Positions 15,544 through 23,380 are shown, counted from the stretch's first letter. The stretch is 37,141 nucleotides of DNA from Treponema sp. (GCA_031257195.1 JAIRPD010000043.1:1-37141), one strand, 5' to 3'. A program made the numbers and translations. The notes: generated from the sequence alone by a model not told the origin.

Positions 15544-16689
15544 TTAGACTTGGAATCCCCGGGCGGCGGCCTGGGTAAGTTTGTGTTTTAAGAAGTTGTT
15601 TTCTTTTTTGAGCTTGGTAATCTCGAACTGCTGGGACTTGACCGTTTCCAGAAGATCCCCCTGGGTAAGGGCGCCGGTATGGAGCAGTTCCTCCACATAT
15701 TCCATCTTGCTTTCAAAATCAATTTCCGCCTCCAGGCTTGCCTCCTGAAAGCTGTCGTCGATGTTCTTCTCCGTCAGGGTAAAGGCTTCCTCGTTCGACT
15801 GGAGTATCTTGTCGGCGACGCGGTAAATGGCCTGGGCGATTATCGAGTTGGGCTTGTAGAGTACCACCGGAATCCGGGAAGACAGGGCTTTTTCCTGAAT
15901 CGAGTCCCGGTACATAATTCCCAGATGCTCCACCCTAATGTCCAGGTATTCCTCGCAGGAATGGCGGATCTTCATGGCCACGTCGGCGTCCTTGGGGTCG
16001 TCGATCATGTTCATAATAAGCCGGGGGTGGAAATGGGACACCGCCTCGGCAAACCGTACCCGGGATTCGGGGTCGATCCGGGCGACTTCCTTGAGCATCT
16101 GGGGTATGTACAGGTGCTGGTTTCCCGGGCTGTCCCTCCGGGCCCTGCCCAGGTAATTGTACGCCCCGGTTCCTTTTCTGAAGATGGTGTACATAAGCCG
16201 GAAAACGGTGTTTTTAAGGAAAACGTAGGCGTTGAGCGTGGCGGTTACCGCGGGGGAACTGACCACGATGCCCTGGCCGGAGAGCAGAAAAAAATCCAGG
16301 ATAGACTGATGGGTTCCCGCCCCCAAATCCAGGATCAGGGTATCCGTGTCGGTGAGGGTTAAAAGGCGGCCCACCAGGGCGTTGCGCTGATAGGATTTAA
16401 GGTTCGCCATACCCGGTACTTCCTGATCCCCGGGAATAAACCGGAGTCCCCGGACATCGGTTTTGGCGATGATCTGGGAAAAATCGGAACGGGTGTTACT
16501 GAGGAAGGTGCCGATTCCCCTGGCGGGGGAATGAAAGCCCAGGGCCAGGTGGAGGTTCGAGGCCCCCAAATCCAGGTCCGCCAGGACCACCCGCTGACCC
16601 GCCTGGGCCAGCGCGACCGCCAAATTCGCCGCCACCATCGACTTGCCCACGCCGCCCTTACCGCTGGCGATAGGAATGATACGCATCAT
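15544..16689 (-). CDS. MinD/FlhG-like P-loop ATPase with C-terminal coiled coil
   Basis: This is a ParA/MinD-type ATPase. It has a deviant Walker A (GKGGVGKS, ~10-17), ADLDLGASNLHLALG with the Walker A' Asp (~37-51), and LILDLGAGT as Walker B (~118). It is most like FlhG and related polar-placement ATPases. Residues ~300-381 add a coiled coil (KSQQFEITKLKKENNFLKHKL) that standard MinD and FlhG lack, probably for partner binding. Either of two adjacent ATGs can serve: the first overlaps the preceding stop as ATGA, the second as TGATG. It sits between a 4-TM protein and a FapA-like protein, which suggests one membrane-associated positioning module. Confidence 0.85.
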   Translation of the reverse strand: MMRIIPIASGKGGVGKSMVAANLAVALAQAGQRVVLADLDLGASNLHLALGFHSPARGIGTFLSNTRSDFSQIIAKTDVRGLRFIPGDQEVPGMANLKSYQRNALVGRLLTLTDTDTLILDLGAGTHQSILDFFLLSGQGIVVSSPAVTATLNAYVFLKNTVFRLMYTIFRKGTGAYNYLGRARRDSPGNQHLYIPQMLKEVARIDPESRVRFAEAVSHFHPRLIMNMIDDPKDADVAMKIRHSCEEYLDIRVEHLGIMYRDSIQEKALSSRIPVVLYKPNSIIAQAIYRVADKILQSNEEAFTLTEKNIDDSFQEASLEAEIDFESKMEYVEELLHTGALTQGDLLETVKSQQFEITKLKKENNFLKHKLTQAAARGFQV

Positions 16690-17189
16690 CCGCCCCCTTC
16701 CGCCGCTTTAACCGCGGGAAGGGCCGGCGGTTCCGCCGTATCCCCCGGAAGGTTTTCCGCGTCCCCGGAAGAAGGCGTTTCTTCCGGCGCGTCCTGGAGC
16801 AGGACCATTCCCACAAGGGTTCCCAGGTCCGCCGCGGCCAGGGCAAAGGGCCAGAGCATCAGCTGGGGCATTTCCCTGAGCCGGGGGAGGGAAAAAAACA
16901 GCCAAAGGAACGTGCAGAAGAAGGACAGGCCCTTGCCCGTAAGGTAGAGGGGTATGTAGGTTCTGGAGGAGGTAAAGCGGATCAGCAAAAAAAAGGACAT
17001 GAGGGGAAAAAGGGCGTTGGGGGCGGCGTACATTACGTAGGGAAAGATCATCCCGGAGCCCTGGAAGAACCCCGCCGCCCCCTGGTTCGCGGCCGCGTAC
17101 GCCATCAGCAGGGTGATAAGAAAAAGCAGCCTGCCGCAGTCATAGGTAAAAACCGCCATTCGTATCATAAGGCGGTCGTTTCTTTTCAT
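16686..17189 (-). CDS. Hypothetical four-helix membrane protein, first gene of the lgt operon
   Basis: The 167-residue product has four hydrophobic segments (~15-35, 45-70, 85-100, 108-128), then a soluble acidic and Pro/Ala-rich tail of ~35 residues. I recognise no family. The stop overlaps the ATPase start, so the two are coupled. The short cytoplasmic tail could be a membrane recruitment point for the ATPase, which is inference. TATACT stands only 8 nt ahead of the ATG, so the transcript is predicted to be leaderless or to begin 1-2 nt before the start. Confidence 0.7.
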   Translation of the reverse strand: MKRNDRLMIRMAVFTYDCGRLLFLITLLMAYAAANQGAAGFFQGSGMIFPYVMYAAPNALFPLMSFFLLIRFTSSRTYIPLYLTGKGLSFFCTFLWLFFSLPRLREMPQLMLWPFALAAADLGTLVGMVLLQDAPEETPSSGDAENLPGDTAEPPALPAVKAAEGGG

Positions 17190-17197
17190 TACCCTCT

Positions 17198-17203
17198 AGT
17201 ATA
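17198..17203 (-). promoter_or_regulatory. -10 box of the membrane protein-ATPase-FapA-lgt operon
   Basis: TATACT (17203-17198) lies 8 nt before the ATG at 17189. The -35 (TGGACT, 17226-17221) is a poor match. AGAGGG between the -10 and the ATG is too close to serve as a normal ribosome-binding site if transcription starts 6-7 nt after the -10. Confidence 0.45.
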
Positions 17204-17386
17204 ACCGTTATATGCCCGTTAGTCCAGACGGTCAGATTACCGGGTCAACCGTCGTCCAAAGGGGGCCGCTCCCCGTGGAACAATCCGCGAAGCTCCGCCC
17301 CCGGTTTGCCTGGATGGGGAACGGGGCCGCGTCCCCCCGCCGTTCGGGGACTCTCTCGCGCTGTTCGTCTAGTCCCCCGCATAACA

Positions 17387-17596
17387 CAGGGGATCCCCCG
17401 CGCGGCTCAGGGGATCCCCCGCATGGCTCAGGGGCGCCCCCGCGTGGCTCAGGGGATCCCCCGCATGGCTCAGGGGATCCCCCGCGTAGTACAGGGGCGC
17501 CCCCGCACGGCTCAGGGGCGCCCCCGCGCGGCGCAGAGGATCCCCCGCATGGCTCAGGGGATCCCCCGCGCAATCCAGGGGATCCCCCGCGCGGCG
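17387..17596. repeat. Ten tandem 21-bp units with a palindromic core
   Basis: Ten units of exactly 21 bp start at 17387 and every 21 bases after. Each begins CAGGGG (one has CAGAGG) and holds a 10-bp palindrome GGGG(AT or CG)CCCC, then CCGC and a variable five-to-six-base tail, often GGCT. A half unit precedes at ~17371. The central dinucleotide is AT in units 1, 2, 4, 5, 8, 9 and 10 and CG in 3, 6 and 7, so the symmetry is kept. The array lies between the divergent lgt-operon and ctpA promoters. Confidence 0.9.
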
Positions 17597-17950
17597 CGGG
17601 GGGGCAACCGGGCCGTTGGGTGTCGCCGGGCGGGGGGGTGGGGGCCGCCCCGGGGCCGCGCCGGGGAACGGGGGCTCAAAAAGGGTATCCCGATGCCCCC
17701 GCGGGACGGCGGGAGCGGGGCGGGGCGGGATGGGCAATCCGTCCGGCGGTGGAGGGCGGCGGCTTGCCCGATGGTTTCGCCGCCGTTTTGGGTTTGCCGG
17801 GGAACCGGGCGGGGCGGGACGCTGGTTCCGGGGGGCGGGCTTCTTTGGGGAGGGCGGCCATACCGACGCCGGGGCCGCCCCGTTGGCCGGGCCCCGGGGA
17901 CGCTGCCCGCGGGCGTTTCGCGAGCCGGGGCTGGCCGGCGCGCCCCTTTC
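17597..17950. other. Very GC-rich intergenic stretch without a supported gene
   Basis: The stretch is dominated by runs of G and C (roughly three quarters GC by eye) and is open in nearly all six frames only because stop codons are rare in such DNA. Candidate products are Gly/Pro/Arg low-complexity chains with no start signal. I see no gene. It separates the 21-bp array from the ctpA promoter. Confidence 0.5.
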
Positions 17951-17954
17951 GCGC

Positions 17955-17983
17955 TTGCATGATCCGCCGTTCTATTCTATGAT
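17955..17983 (+). promoter_or_regulatory. Promoter of ctpA, leaderless geometry
   Basis: TTGCAT (17955-17960), a 17-bp spacer and TATGAT (17978-17983) are followed after exactly 6 nt by an ATG at 17990, the third codon of the longer frame. No Shine-Dalgarno is present. Confidence 0.55.
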
Positions 17984-19453
17984 ATGCGCATGCATAAACT
18001 ACCGGCGGGTAAATTCAGGACCCTTCCCTGGGTCCTTTCCGGGCTTGTTTTGGGGGCGGTTTTTAGTATCGCCTCTATTCCCAAGGCGGCGGCCCAGGAT
18101 CAGCGTCCCTTTACCGCGATTATCCAAAATGTGTTTGACTTTATTCAGCGGAACTATGTGGACGAGGTGGATTCCCAGGTCCTCTTTGAGGGGGCCATGA
18201 AGGGAATGTTTGAGTCCCTGGGGGATCCCCATTCTTCGTTTCTTCCCTCCAAAGAGATGGAGGATCTGAGCGATACCACCTCCGGCCGTTTTGGAGGGGT
18301 GGGTCTCTATATCAGCAAGCCCCTCCAGGCTAAGCCTGATGGCACTCCGCCTTTTGTGGAGGTGGCTTCCCCCATAGAGGACACCCCGGGATGGCGGGCG
18401 GGGATCAATCCGGGGGATCTGATTGTGGAAATTGACGGGGAAACCACGGACGCCCTTTCCATGGACGAGGTTCTGGTCCGGCTGCGCGGAACGCCGGGCA
18501 GTGATGTGAAGCTGCTGGTCCGCCGGGGGGCCAAGCTGGAATTTCCCGTTACCCTTACCAGGGCGGTTATTGAGGTGCCGGTGATTAAGCATGACATGAT
18601 TGGCGATATTGGCTATGTGCGGATCATTTCCTTTACCCCCATGACGGTTACCCGTACCCGGGAAGCGCTGGACAGCTTTAAGGCCAAAAACTACAAGGCC
18701 CTGGTGGTGGATCTTCGCAACAACCCCGGCGGGCTTTTGGACGCGGCGGTGGGGGTGTGCGAGCTTTTCCTGGATGGGGGTGTGGTGGTGTCTACCAAGT
18801 CCCGCATTGCCGCGGAAAACTATGTGTACAACGCCCGGCGGAGGCCGGTGGTGCCCCAGGATACGCCGGTGATTGTGCTGATCAACAAGGGTTCCGCCTC
18901 GGCGTCGGAGATTGTGGCGGGGGCGCTTAAAGACCGGGGCCGGGCTTACCTGGTGGGGGAAAAGTCCTTTGGCAAGGGTTCGGTGCAGAAGGTATATCCC
19001 ACGGGGGGCAAAGACGGGTTCCGGCTTACCACCGCCCGGTACTATACTCCCAGTGATGTGAACATCGACAAGATCGGCATCCCCCCGGATAGGGAGGTGC
19101 TGTTTCCCGAATTTTCCGCCGCGGACGCGGAAAAGCTTAATCAGCTTATCGCCGCCAACACAATTCCGGCGTTTGTGGAACATAACCCCCAGGCGGCGGC
19201 CTCCCAGGTGGACGCCCTTGCCCGGGAACTGAGTTCCCAGTACGGGCTGGATCAGCCTTTGATCCGGCGGCTTATCAGGAATGAACAGAACCGGACGGTT
19301 ATCGCGCCGGTCTACGACCTGGAATACGACGTTCAGCTTCAGGAGGCGGTCAAGATATTCCGCAGTGGAAACTACACCCAGTTGATGCAAACCAGCAAGA
19401 CCCTTAAGGCCCTGCAGGACGAGGCCGATGACGCCCTGCCTCTGGCTTCATAG
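17984..19453 (+). CDS. ctpA: C-terminal processing serine protease (S41 family)
   Basis: CtpA-type proteases trim C-termini of exported proteins in the periplasm. The 489-residue protein has a signal peptide or anchor (~14-38, ending KAAAQ), an N-terminal lid region, and a PDZ domain (~100-190, with GRFGGVGLYI and GINPGDLIVEIDG). The S41 core follows, with LRNNPGG (245-250), the nucleophile Ser306 in NKGSASASE and the general base Lys331 in GEKSFGKGSVQ, 25 residues apart as in the family. ATGs at 17984 and 17990 both fit, and the second has the same -10 to ATG spacing as other genes here. rsmE follows 14 bp after the stop. Confidence 0.95.
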   Translation: MRMHKLPAGKFRTLPWVLSGLVLGAVFSIASIPKAAAQDQRPFTAIIQNVFDFIQRNYVDEVDSQVLFEGAMKGMFESLGDPHSSFLPSKEMEDLSDTTSGRFGGVGLYISKPLQAKPDGTPPFVEVASPIEDTPGWRAGINPGDLIVEIDGETTDALSMDEVLVRLRGTPGSDVKLLVRRGAKLEFPVTLTRAVIEVPVIKHDMIGDIGYVRIISFTPMTVTRTREALDSFKAKNYKALVVDLRNNPGGLLDAAVGVCELFLDGGVVVSTKSRIAAENYVYNARRRPVVPQDTPVIVLINKGSASASEIVAGALKDRGRAYLVGEKSFGKGSVQKVYPTGGKDGFRLTTARYYTPSDVNIDKIGIPPDREVLFPEFSAADAEKLNQLIAANTIPAFVEHNPQAAASQVDALARELSSQYGLDQPLIRRLIRNEQNRTVIAPVYDLEYDVQLQEAVKIFRSGNYTQLMQTSKTLKALQDEADDALPLAS

Positions 19454-19467
19454 GGGTCAGGGGGTGG

Positions 19468-20316
19468 ATGAAGCGGTTCATTCTGGATAAGGGCCCGGAC
19501 AAAGATGGCCTTATCCGCGTCTGGGGGGAGGGGTACCACTATCTGGTCCATGTGCGCCGCCTTAAACCGGGGGGTGTCTTTGCCGCGGCTCTTCCTTCCG
19601 GCGAAGAGGTTACCGCCCGGGTCCAGAGTGTTGAGGGCGGTGTTCTGGCGGCCCTGACGGGTCCCGCCGGCGCCGCTGTTTCATCCCCCGCCCTTCCGCC
19701 GCTTGTCCTGTTCCAGGCCCTTCCCAAGGGAACCAAGATGGACCTTATTGTCCGGCAGGCGGCGGAAGGGGGGATCAGCGAAGTGGTTCCCTTTGTCGCG
19801 GAGCGGTCTGTTCCCGGCCGGGATACGGGGGGCGGGAAAAGGGCGGCGGGCCGGGAACCCGCGGGCGGAAACAGCCCCAGGCTGGAACGGTGGCGCCGGA
19901 TTGTTAAAGAAGCCCGGCAGCAAAGCGGTTCTCCCGTTGATACCCAGATACGTCCCGTCGTTTCCGCCGCCGGGCTTTTTGCCCGCTGGGACGAGCTGCG
20001 TTCCGGCGGCGGTGGTTTGGCGGCTTCCCCGGCGCTGGGGATTGTCCTGCACGAAACGGCCCCGGAGGGTCCGGGGGAAAGCCCCCTTGAACAGAGTTCT
20101 TTTCACCATTATCTTAGTAGAGGACCCTCCGCGGTGGCTTTAGCGGTGGGTCCGGAGGGGGGCTTTTCCCCGCTTGAGCTTGAACGCTTTACCGGCGCGG
20201 GATTTAAGCTTCTCCGCGCGGGAAATACGGTGCTGCGGACCGAAACGGCGGCTCTTTACGGGGCGGCGGCGGTACGAATCATACTTTTGGAGAGGGCCTG
20301 GTGGACGCTGAAATAA
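19468..20316 (+). CDS. rsmE: 16S rRNA m3U1498 methyltransferase
   Basis: RsmE methylates N3 of U1498 in 16S rRNA. The 282-residue SPOUT protein begins with the PUA-like domain (DKGPDKDGLIRVWGEGYHYLVHVRR) and carries the family motifs LFQALPKGTKMDLIVRQAAE, RIVKEARQQSG, the knot GPEGGFSPLE (~236-245) and LRTETA (~262-267). Residues ~110-135 hold a Gly-rich insertion not typical of RsmE. The ATG is preceded by AGGGGGTGG. It forms an operon with ctpA (14-bp gap) and with the glycosyltransferase, which starts inside its 3' end. Confidence 0.93.
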   Translation: MKRFILDKGPDKDGLIRVWGEGYHYLVHVRRLKPGGVFAAALPSGEEVTARVQSVEGGVLAALTGPAGAAVSSPALPPLVLFQALPKGTKMDLIVRQAAEGGISEVVPFVAERSVPGRDTGGGKRAAGREPAGGNSPRLERWRRIVKEARQQSGSPVDTQIRPVVSAAGLFARWDELRSGGGGLAASPALGIVLHETAPEGPGESPLEQSSFHHYLSRGPSAVALAVGPEGGFSPLELERFTGAGFKLLRAGNTVLRTETAALYGAAAVRIILLERAWWTLK

Positions 20317-21080
20317 ACACACGAACGGGTACGGACAGGATCAGGATCGAGCGGTTTAATCTTTTAAAGGTTCCTCTGGATATAATACCCCCGGAACAAC
20401 TGGAGGATATTATCTACGATCTTTTAAAAACGGAAACGGGGCAAAACGTAATCCTCCTTTCCCTGTGGGATATGCTGCGGGCTAGAAACAATTCCGAATA
20501 CCGTCCCTATGTACAGCGGGCCACCATGGTTATCCCCATCGCCAAAAGCCTGGTTGGGGGCGCCCGGTTCCTGCTAAAGAAAAAGGCCTACCGTTATATG
20601 CCCTTTGACTTTGTGATCAGCCTGCTTTCTATCCTGGAAAAGCGGGAACTGTCCCTGTACCTCCTGGGGGGGAGGATACGAACCCTTAAGCGGGCGGAAA
20701 AAAACCTGCGCCAAACCTTCCCCCGGCTCCGCATTGTGGGCCGTTTTGTGGGGAATTTTAAACACCACGAGGAACCCACCATACTTCAGGCGATCCGGAA
20801 GGCGGCCCCATCCCTCCTTTTGGTGGGCAGGGGCGTAAAGGGGGGGGAGCGCTGGATAGCCCGGAATGATACGGGCCTTAACAATGGCCTGCGGCTTTGG
20901 TGCAGCGACCTCTTTGACATCTTCGCCGAACGCAAACGCCGTCCCTCCCGCCGGATCTTTGACCGGGGCCTTGAGTGGTTTGGCTTTTGTTTTCAAAAAC
21001 CCTGGCGTGTTTTTCGGATTTTCCCCTATTTCTATTACAAATTGCTTCTTTTAAGTTACCGGATCTTCAATCTGGATTAG
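20301..21080 (+). CDS. WecG/TagA/CpsF family glycosyltransferase (GT26)
   Basis: This 259-residue cytoplasmic or membrane-associated enzyme of the GT26 type adds a sugar, often N-acetylmannosaminuronate or ManNAc, to a lipid-linked intermediate in surface polysaccharide or teichoic acid synthesis. Family marks are FNLLKVPLDIIPPEQ near the start, ATMVIPIAKSL, LYLLGG (~114-119) with TLKRAEKNLRQTFPRLRIVG, and the PSLLLVGRGVKGGERWI segment. The C-terminal ~35 residues are basic and aromatic, fitting membrane attachment. The GTG start at 20301 overlaps rsmE by 16 bases. The 3' end overlaps the convergent RNA methyltransferase by 14 bases. The acceptor is unknown. Confidence 0.85.
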   Translation: MDAEINTRTGTDRIRIERFNLLKVPLDIIPPEQLEDIIYDLLKTETGQNVILLSLWDMLRARNNSEYRPYVQRATMVIPIAKSLVGGARFLLKKKAYRYMPFDFVISLLSILEKRELSLYLLGGRIRTLKRAEKNLRQTFPRLRIVGRFVGNFKHHEEPTILQAIRKAAPSLLLVGRGVKGGERWIARNDTGLNNGLRLWCSDLFDIFAERKRRPSRRIFDRGLEWFGFCFQKPWRVFRIFPYFYYKLLLLSYRIFNLD

Positions 21081-21879
21081 CCGGAACGGCCGCGAATGAG
21101 CGCCCGGACAAAAGCCCCAGCCGCCCCGCCTTAACGATGATGTTCCCCAAATAGCGGCCTTCCCTAAGGCCAAGGCCCGCCCGGGCGATCAGGTCCCGCA
21201 AAAACCGCTCTTGTTCTTCCTTGCCGGGATGTTTGTAAAAGCCCAGGGCCTCCAGGGAATCGCTGATGGTCTTTACCTGGGCGTCGATTTCGTCCCGAAC
21301 CATGGGAACCCACCGGCCGCTTACGCCGCCGGGACCACCGCCGGCGGCAGGCCCACCGTCAGCCGCGGCGTCCCCGCCGTTTTCCGCCAGGGCCTGGTAT
21401 AGCTCGTAGGCGTAGATCTGGACGGCGTGGGACAAGTTAACGGAGGGAAATTCCGGGCTTACGGGAATATGGGAGGCCATGTTACACAGTTCCAGTTCCC
21501 CGCCGTTCAAGCCGGTTCGTTCGTTGCCAAAAACAATGGCCGCCTTCCCCGGCCTAATCTTGAGGAATTCCGCTAATTCCCGGGGGCTTAGGGTATTGGA
21601 TTTACGGTGACGGCCCCGCCGGCGGGTGGTTCCCGCGGACAGGGCGCAATCCGCTAAGGCCGTTTCCAGGGTATCAACATGTTCCGCCCCTTCCCAGATG
21701 TCCGCGGCGTGTACCGCCCGGGCCAGGAGTTTTTCCAGATCCGGCCCGGCCAGGTTTAGTTCCGACGCGGCGGTACGGAGCCAGCGCAGGCCCATGTTCT
21801 TCATGGCCCTGCACACCGCCCCGGCGTTTCCCGGCTCCGAAGGCCGGACCAGAACTATGGTTATATCATCCAAGCGCAT
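21067..21879 (-). CDS. trmJ: TrmJ-like SPOUT tRNA/rRNA 2'-O-methyltransferase
   Basis: The 270-residue SpoU/TrmH-class enzyme has motif 1 IVLVRPSEPGNAGAVCRAMKNMG (~8-30), motif 2 AAIVFGNERTGL (~120-132) and motif 3 IPVSPEFPSVNLSHAVQIYAYEL (~145-167), the layout of TrmJ. TrmJ methylates the 2'-OH of nucleotide 32 in tRNA, and that substrate assignment is by family. I start it at the ATG at 21879 (MRLDDITIVL), where the family begins, not at upstream codons. TACAAT stands exactly 6 nt before it. It diverges from the SDR gene with only 16 bp between start codons. Confidence 0.85.
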   Translation of the reverse strand: MRLDDITIVLVRPSEPGNAGAVCRAMKNMGLRWLRTAASELNLAGPDLEKLLARAVHAADIWEGAEHVDTLETALADCALSAGTTRRRGRHRKSNTLSPRELAEFLKIRPGKAAIVFGNERTGLNGGELELCNMASHIPVSPEFPSVNLSHAVQIYAYELYQALAENGGDAAADGGPAAGGGPGGVSGRWVPMVRDEIDAQVKTISDSLEALGFYKHPGKEEQERFLRDLIARAGLGLREGRYLGNIIVKAGRLGLLSGRSFAAVPANPD

Positions 21880-21895
21880 GATACTATTGTACCGC
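21880..21895. promoter_or_regulatory. 16-bp bidirectional promoter between trmJ and the SDR gene
   Basis: Only 16 bp separate the two divergent ATGs. On the minus strand TACAAT (21891-21886) is 6 nt from its ATG. On the plus strand TATTGT (21885-21890) is 5 nt from its ATG, with TACTAT (21882-21887) as an alternative. The -10 boxes overlap, and both -35 regions would lie inside the opposing gene. No ribosome-binding site fits. Confidence 0.55.
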
Positions 21896-22723
21896 ATGAA
21901 AGAAATTTTCGCGGGAAAGCGGGCCCTGGTCATTGGGGGTACGGGCGGTATAGGCCGGGCTGTGGCCCTGGGCTTGGCTGAACGGGGCGCCGCGGTTACG
22001 ATCACCGGAGGCGCTTCCCGGGAACGGCTGGACGCCGCCCTGGCGGACCTGGACGCCGTAAGCCCGCCCTTTTGTGCGGCCGGGCCGGGGGCCGGGGGGC
22101 ACCGCGGTTTTCTGTGCCGAATTGGGCGGCCCGATCATGGGCGGCCCGGCGGTAACCGGCCCGGCCCTCAACAGCAAGGGGGGCTTTCACCCGAGGAAGC
22201 GGCGGGATTCATCCTGGAGAGGACAGCGGAACCGGAGGGGCCAAACATTCTGGTTATCGCCTGGGGCCCCTTCAAAAGGGCTTCCCTGGGGGGGACCACC
22301 CCGGCGGACTGGCGTTTTTTGACGGAAAACAATTTAATCTTTCCCGGAATCCTGGTTTCCGCGGTAATAAACGGCATGGTTCATAAAAAATGGGGGCGCA
22401 TCCTCCTGTTTGGGGGTACCCGTACCGGGGAAATTCGGGGCTTTAGTACCACGGCGGCCTATTCCGCGGCAAAAACGGCGCTGGGGGTTTTGGTAAAATC
22501 CGCGGCAAAGGCGGCGAAAAACACCGGGGTTACCTGTAACGCCCTTTGCCCGGGTTTTACCGATACGGAATACCTAAGCCCCCAGGAGCGGGAATACAAC
22601 CGCGAAAAAAGCCCCGGAGGCCGGGCCCTGGTTCCCGGGGAGGTCGCCCGGATTGCCCTGGAAATTCTGGAAAATCCCCTGCGGAATGGGGAGTTGATCG
22701 CCGTGGAACGGGGAGTCCCGTGA
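21896..22723 (+). CDS. Short-chain dehydrogenase/reductase
   Basis: The 275-residue classical SDR has the nucleotide-binding GGTGGIGRAVALGLAERG (~14-31) and the catalytic Tyr-x3-Lys as AAYSAAKTALG (~188-198). The usual NAG motif is replaced by ILVIAWGPF, and the usual catalytic Ser is expected near LLFGGTRTGEIRGFSTT. Residues ~58-100 are Gly/Pro/Arg-rich. The helix LSPEEAAGFILERT that follows is in the same frame, so I see no frameshift. The substrate is unknown. The start at 21896 fits the conserved N-terminus and the -10 box 5 nt upstream; longer upstream frames lie inside the divergent gene. Confidence 0.8.
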   Translation: MKEIFAGKRALVIGGTGGIGRAVALGLAERGAAVTITGGASRERLDAALADLDAVSPPFCAAGPGAGGHRGFLCRIGRPDHGRPGGNRPGPQQQGGLSPEEAAGFILERTAEPEGPNILVIAWGPFKRASLGGTTPADWRFLTENNLIFPGILVSAVINGMVHKKWGRILLFGGTRTGEIRGFSTTAAYSAAKTALGVLVKSAAKAAKNTGVTCNALCPGFTDTEYLSPQEREYNREKSPGGRALVPGEVARIALEILENPLRNGELIAVERGVP

Positions 22724-22746
22724 GGCGCGCGGGCATGGCCGCAGGG

Positions 22747-22774
22747 TTGACAAGAATTGGCGGAATACTATATT
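22747..22774 (+). promoter_or_regulatory. Promoter of the STAS gene
   Basis: A consensus TTGACA (22747-22752), a 16-bp spacer and TATATT (22769-22774) give a leader of about 48 nt that ends in a good Shine-Dalgarno (AAGGAA at about 22819). This is a conventional promoter in contrast to many neighbours. Confidence 0.65.
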
Positions 22775-22828
22775 TTAAACAGGGACATTGTGTAAAAAAA
22801 GGGTGAATATCTTGACTGGAAGGAAATC

Positions 22829-23380
22829 ATGGCAAACAATGATATAGTCAGCGGATTTGATGATGAAAAAGATGACAGCCTCAAAATAAAACTGGAAAAG
22901 GCTAATGAGGTAGAGGGTTGTCTGATATTGTATCTTACCGGGTACATTGACACGTATAATTCCAATTATTTCCAAAAACGAATCGCTAAAGCCATTGAGG
23001 CGGGTTTTACCCGGCTGATCTTTCAATGCGGGGGCCTTAACTATGTTTCATCCACCGGTATTGGCTCATTTACCGCCTTCCTTAAATCGGTAAAACCCCG
23101 GGGTGGAGACCTGGTATTGCTGGAGATCCAGCCTAAAGTGTACGAGGTATTTCAACTCCTTGGTTTTTCGCAGTTCTTTAACATTAGGGACAACCTGGAC
23201 GATTCCATCAGCTTTTTCAAAAGCGGAACGGCCTCCGACACGATGGCCCTGTTCCCCAAGGTGTTTTCCTGCCCCATCTGTTCCAAAAAACTCAAGGCCC
23301 TAAAACCCGGGCGTTTCCGCTGCTCGGAGTGCAAGACGGTGCTGGCTATCGACAGCGCCGGGCAGGTTTTTCTGGGTTAA
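22829..23380 (+). CDS. STAS-domain anti-sigma-antagonist-like protein with C-terminal zinc ribbon
   Basis: The 183-residue protein has a STAS domain (~17-125) with LYLTGYIDTYNSNYFQKRI and LNYVSSTGIGSF, where Ser74 or Ser75 sits at the position phosphorylated in SpoIIAA/RsbV-type regulators. A four-Cys zinc ribbon follows (Cys148, Cys151, Cys165, Cys168). The STAS part suggests partner switching with a serine kinase or a PP2C phosphatase. No such partner is in the window. The zinc ribbon is an unusual addition, and its role is unknown. It has a clear promoter and Shine-Dalgarno and appears monocistronic. Confidence 0.85.
   Translation: MANNDIVSGFDDEKDDSLKIKLEKANEVEGCLILYLTGYIDTYNSNYFQKRIAKAIEAGFTRLIFQCGGLNYVSSTGIGSFTAFLKSVKPRGGDLVLLEIQPKVYEVFQLLGFSQFFNIRDNLDDSISFFKSGTASDTMALFPKVFSCPICSKKLKALKPGRFRCSECKTVLAIDSAGQVFLG

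Noticed and set aside
17212-17982. Open frame covering the 21-bp array as a Gly/Pro repeat protein
   Set aside because: Nearly all six frames are open because the DNA is so GC-rich. The product is low complexity, there is no start signal, and the frame ends against the ctpA promoter. The array is better read as non-coding.
21880-22005. Longer N-terminus for the TrmJ-like protein
   Set aside because: The extra ~40 residues are encoded inside the divergent SDR gene and lie ahead of the conserved family start.
22074-22322. Possible frameshift in the SDR gene
   Set aside because: The Gly/Pro-rich stretch looked suspicious, but the main frame continues through it into a sensible helix and the catalytic YSAAK without any shift. 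The alternative frame gives no SDR features.
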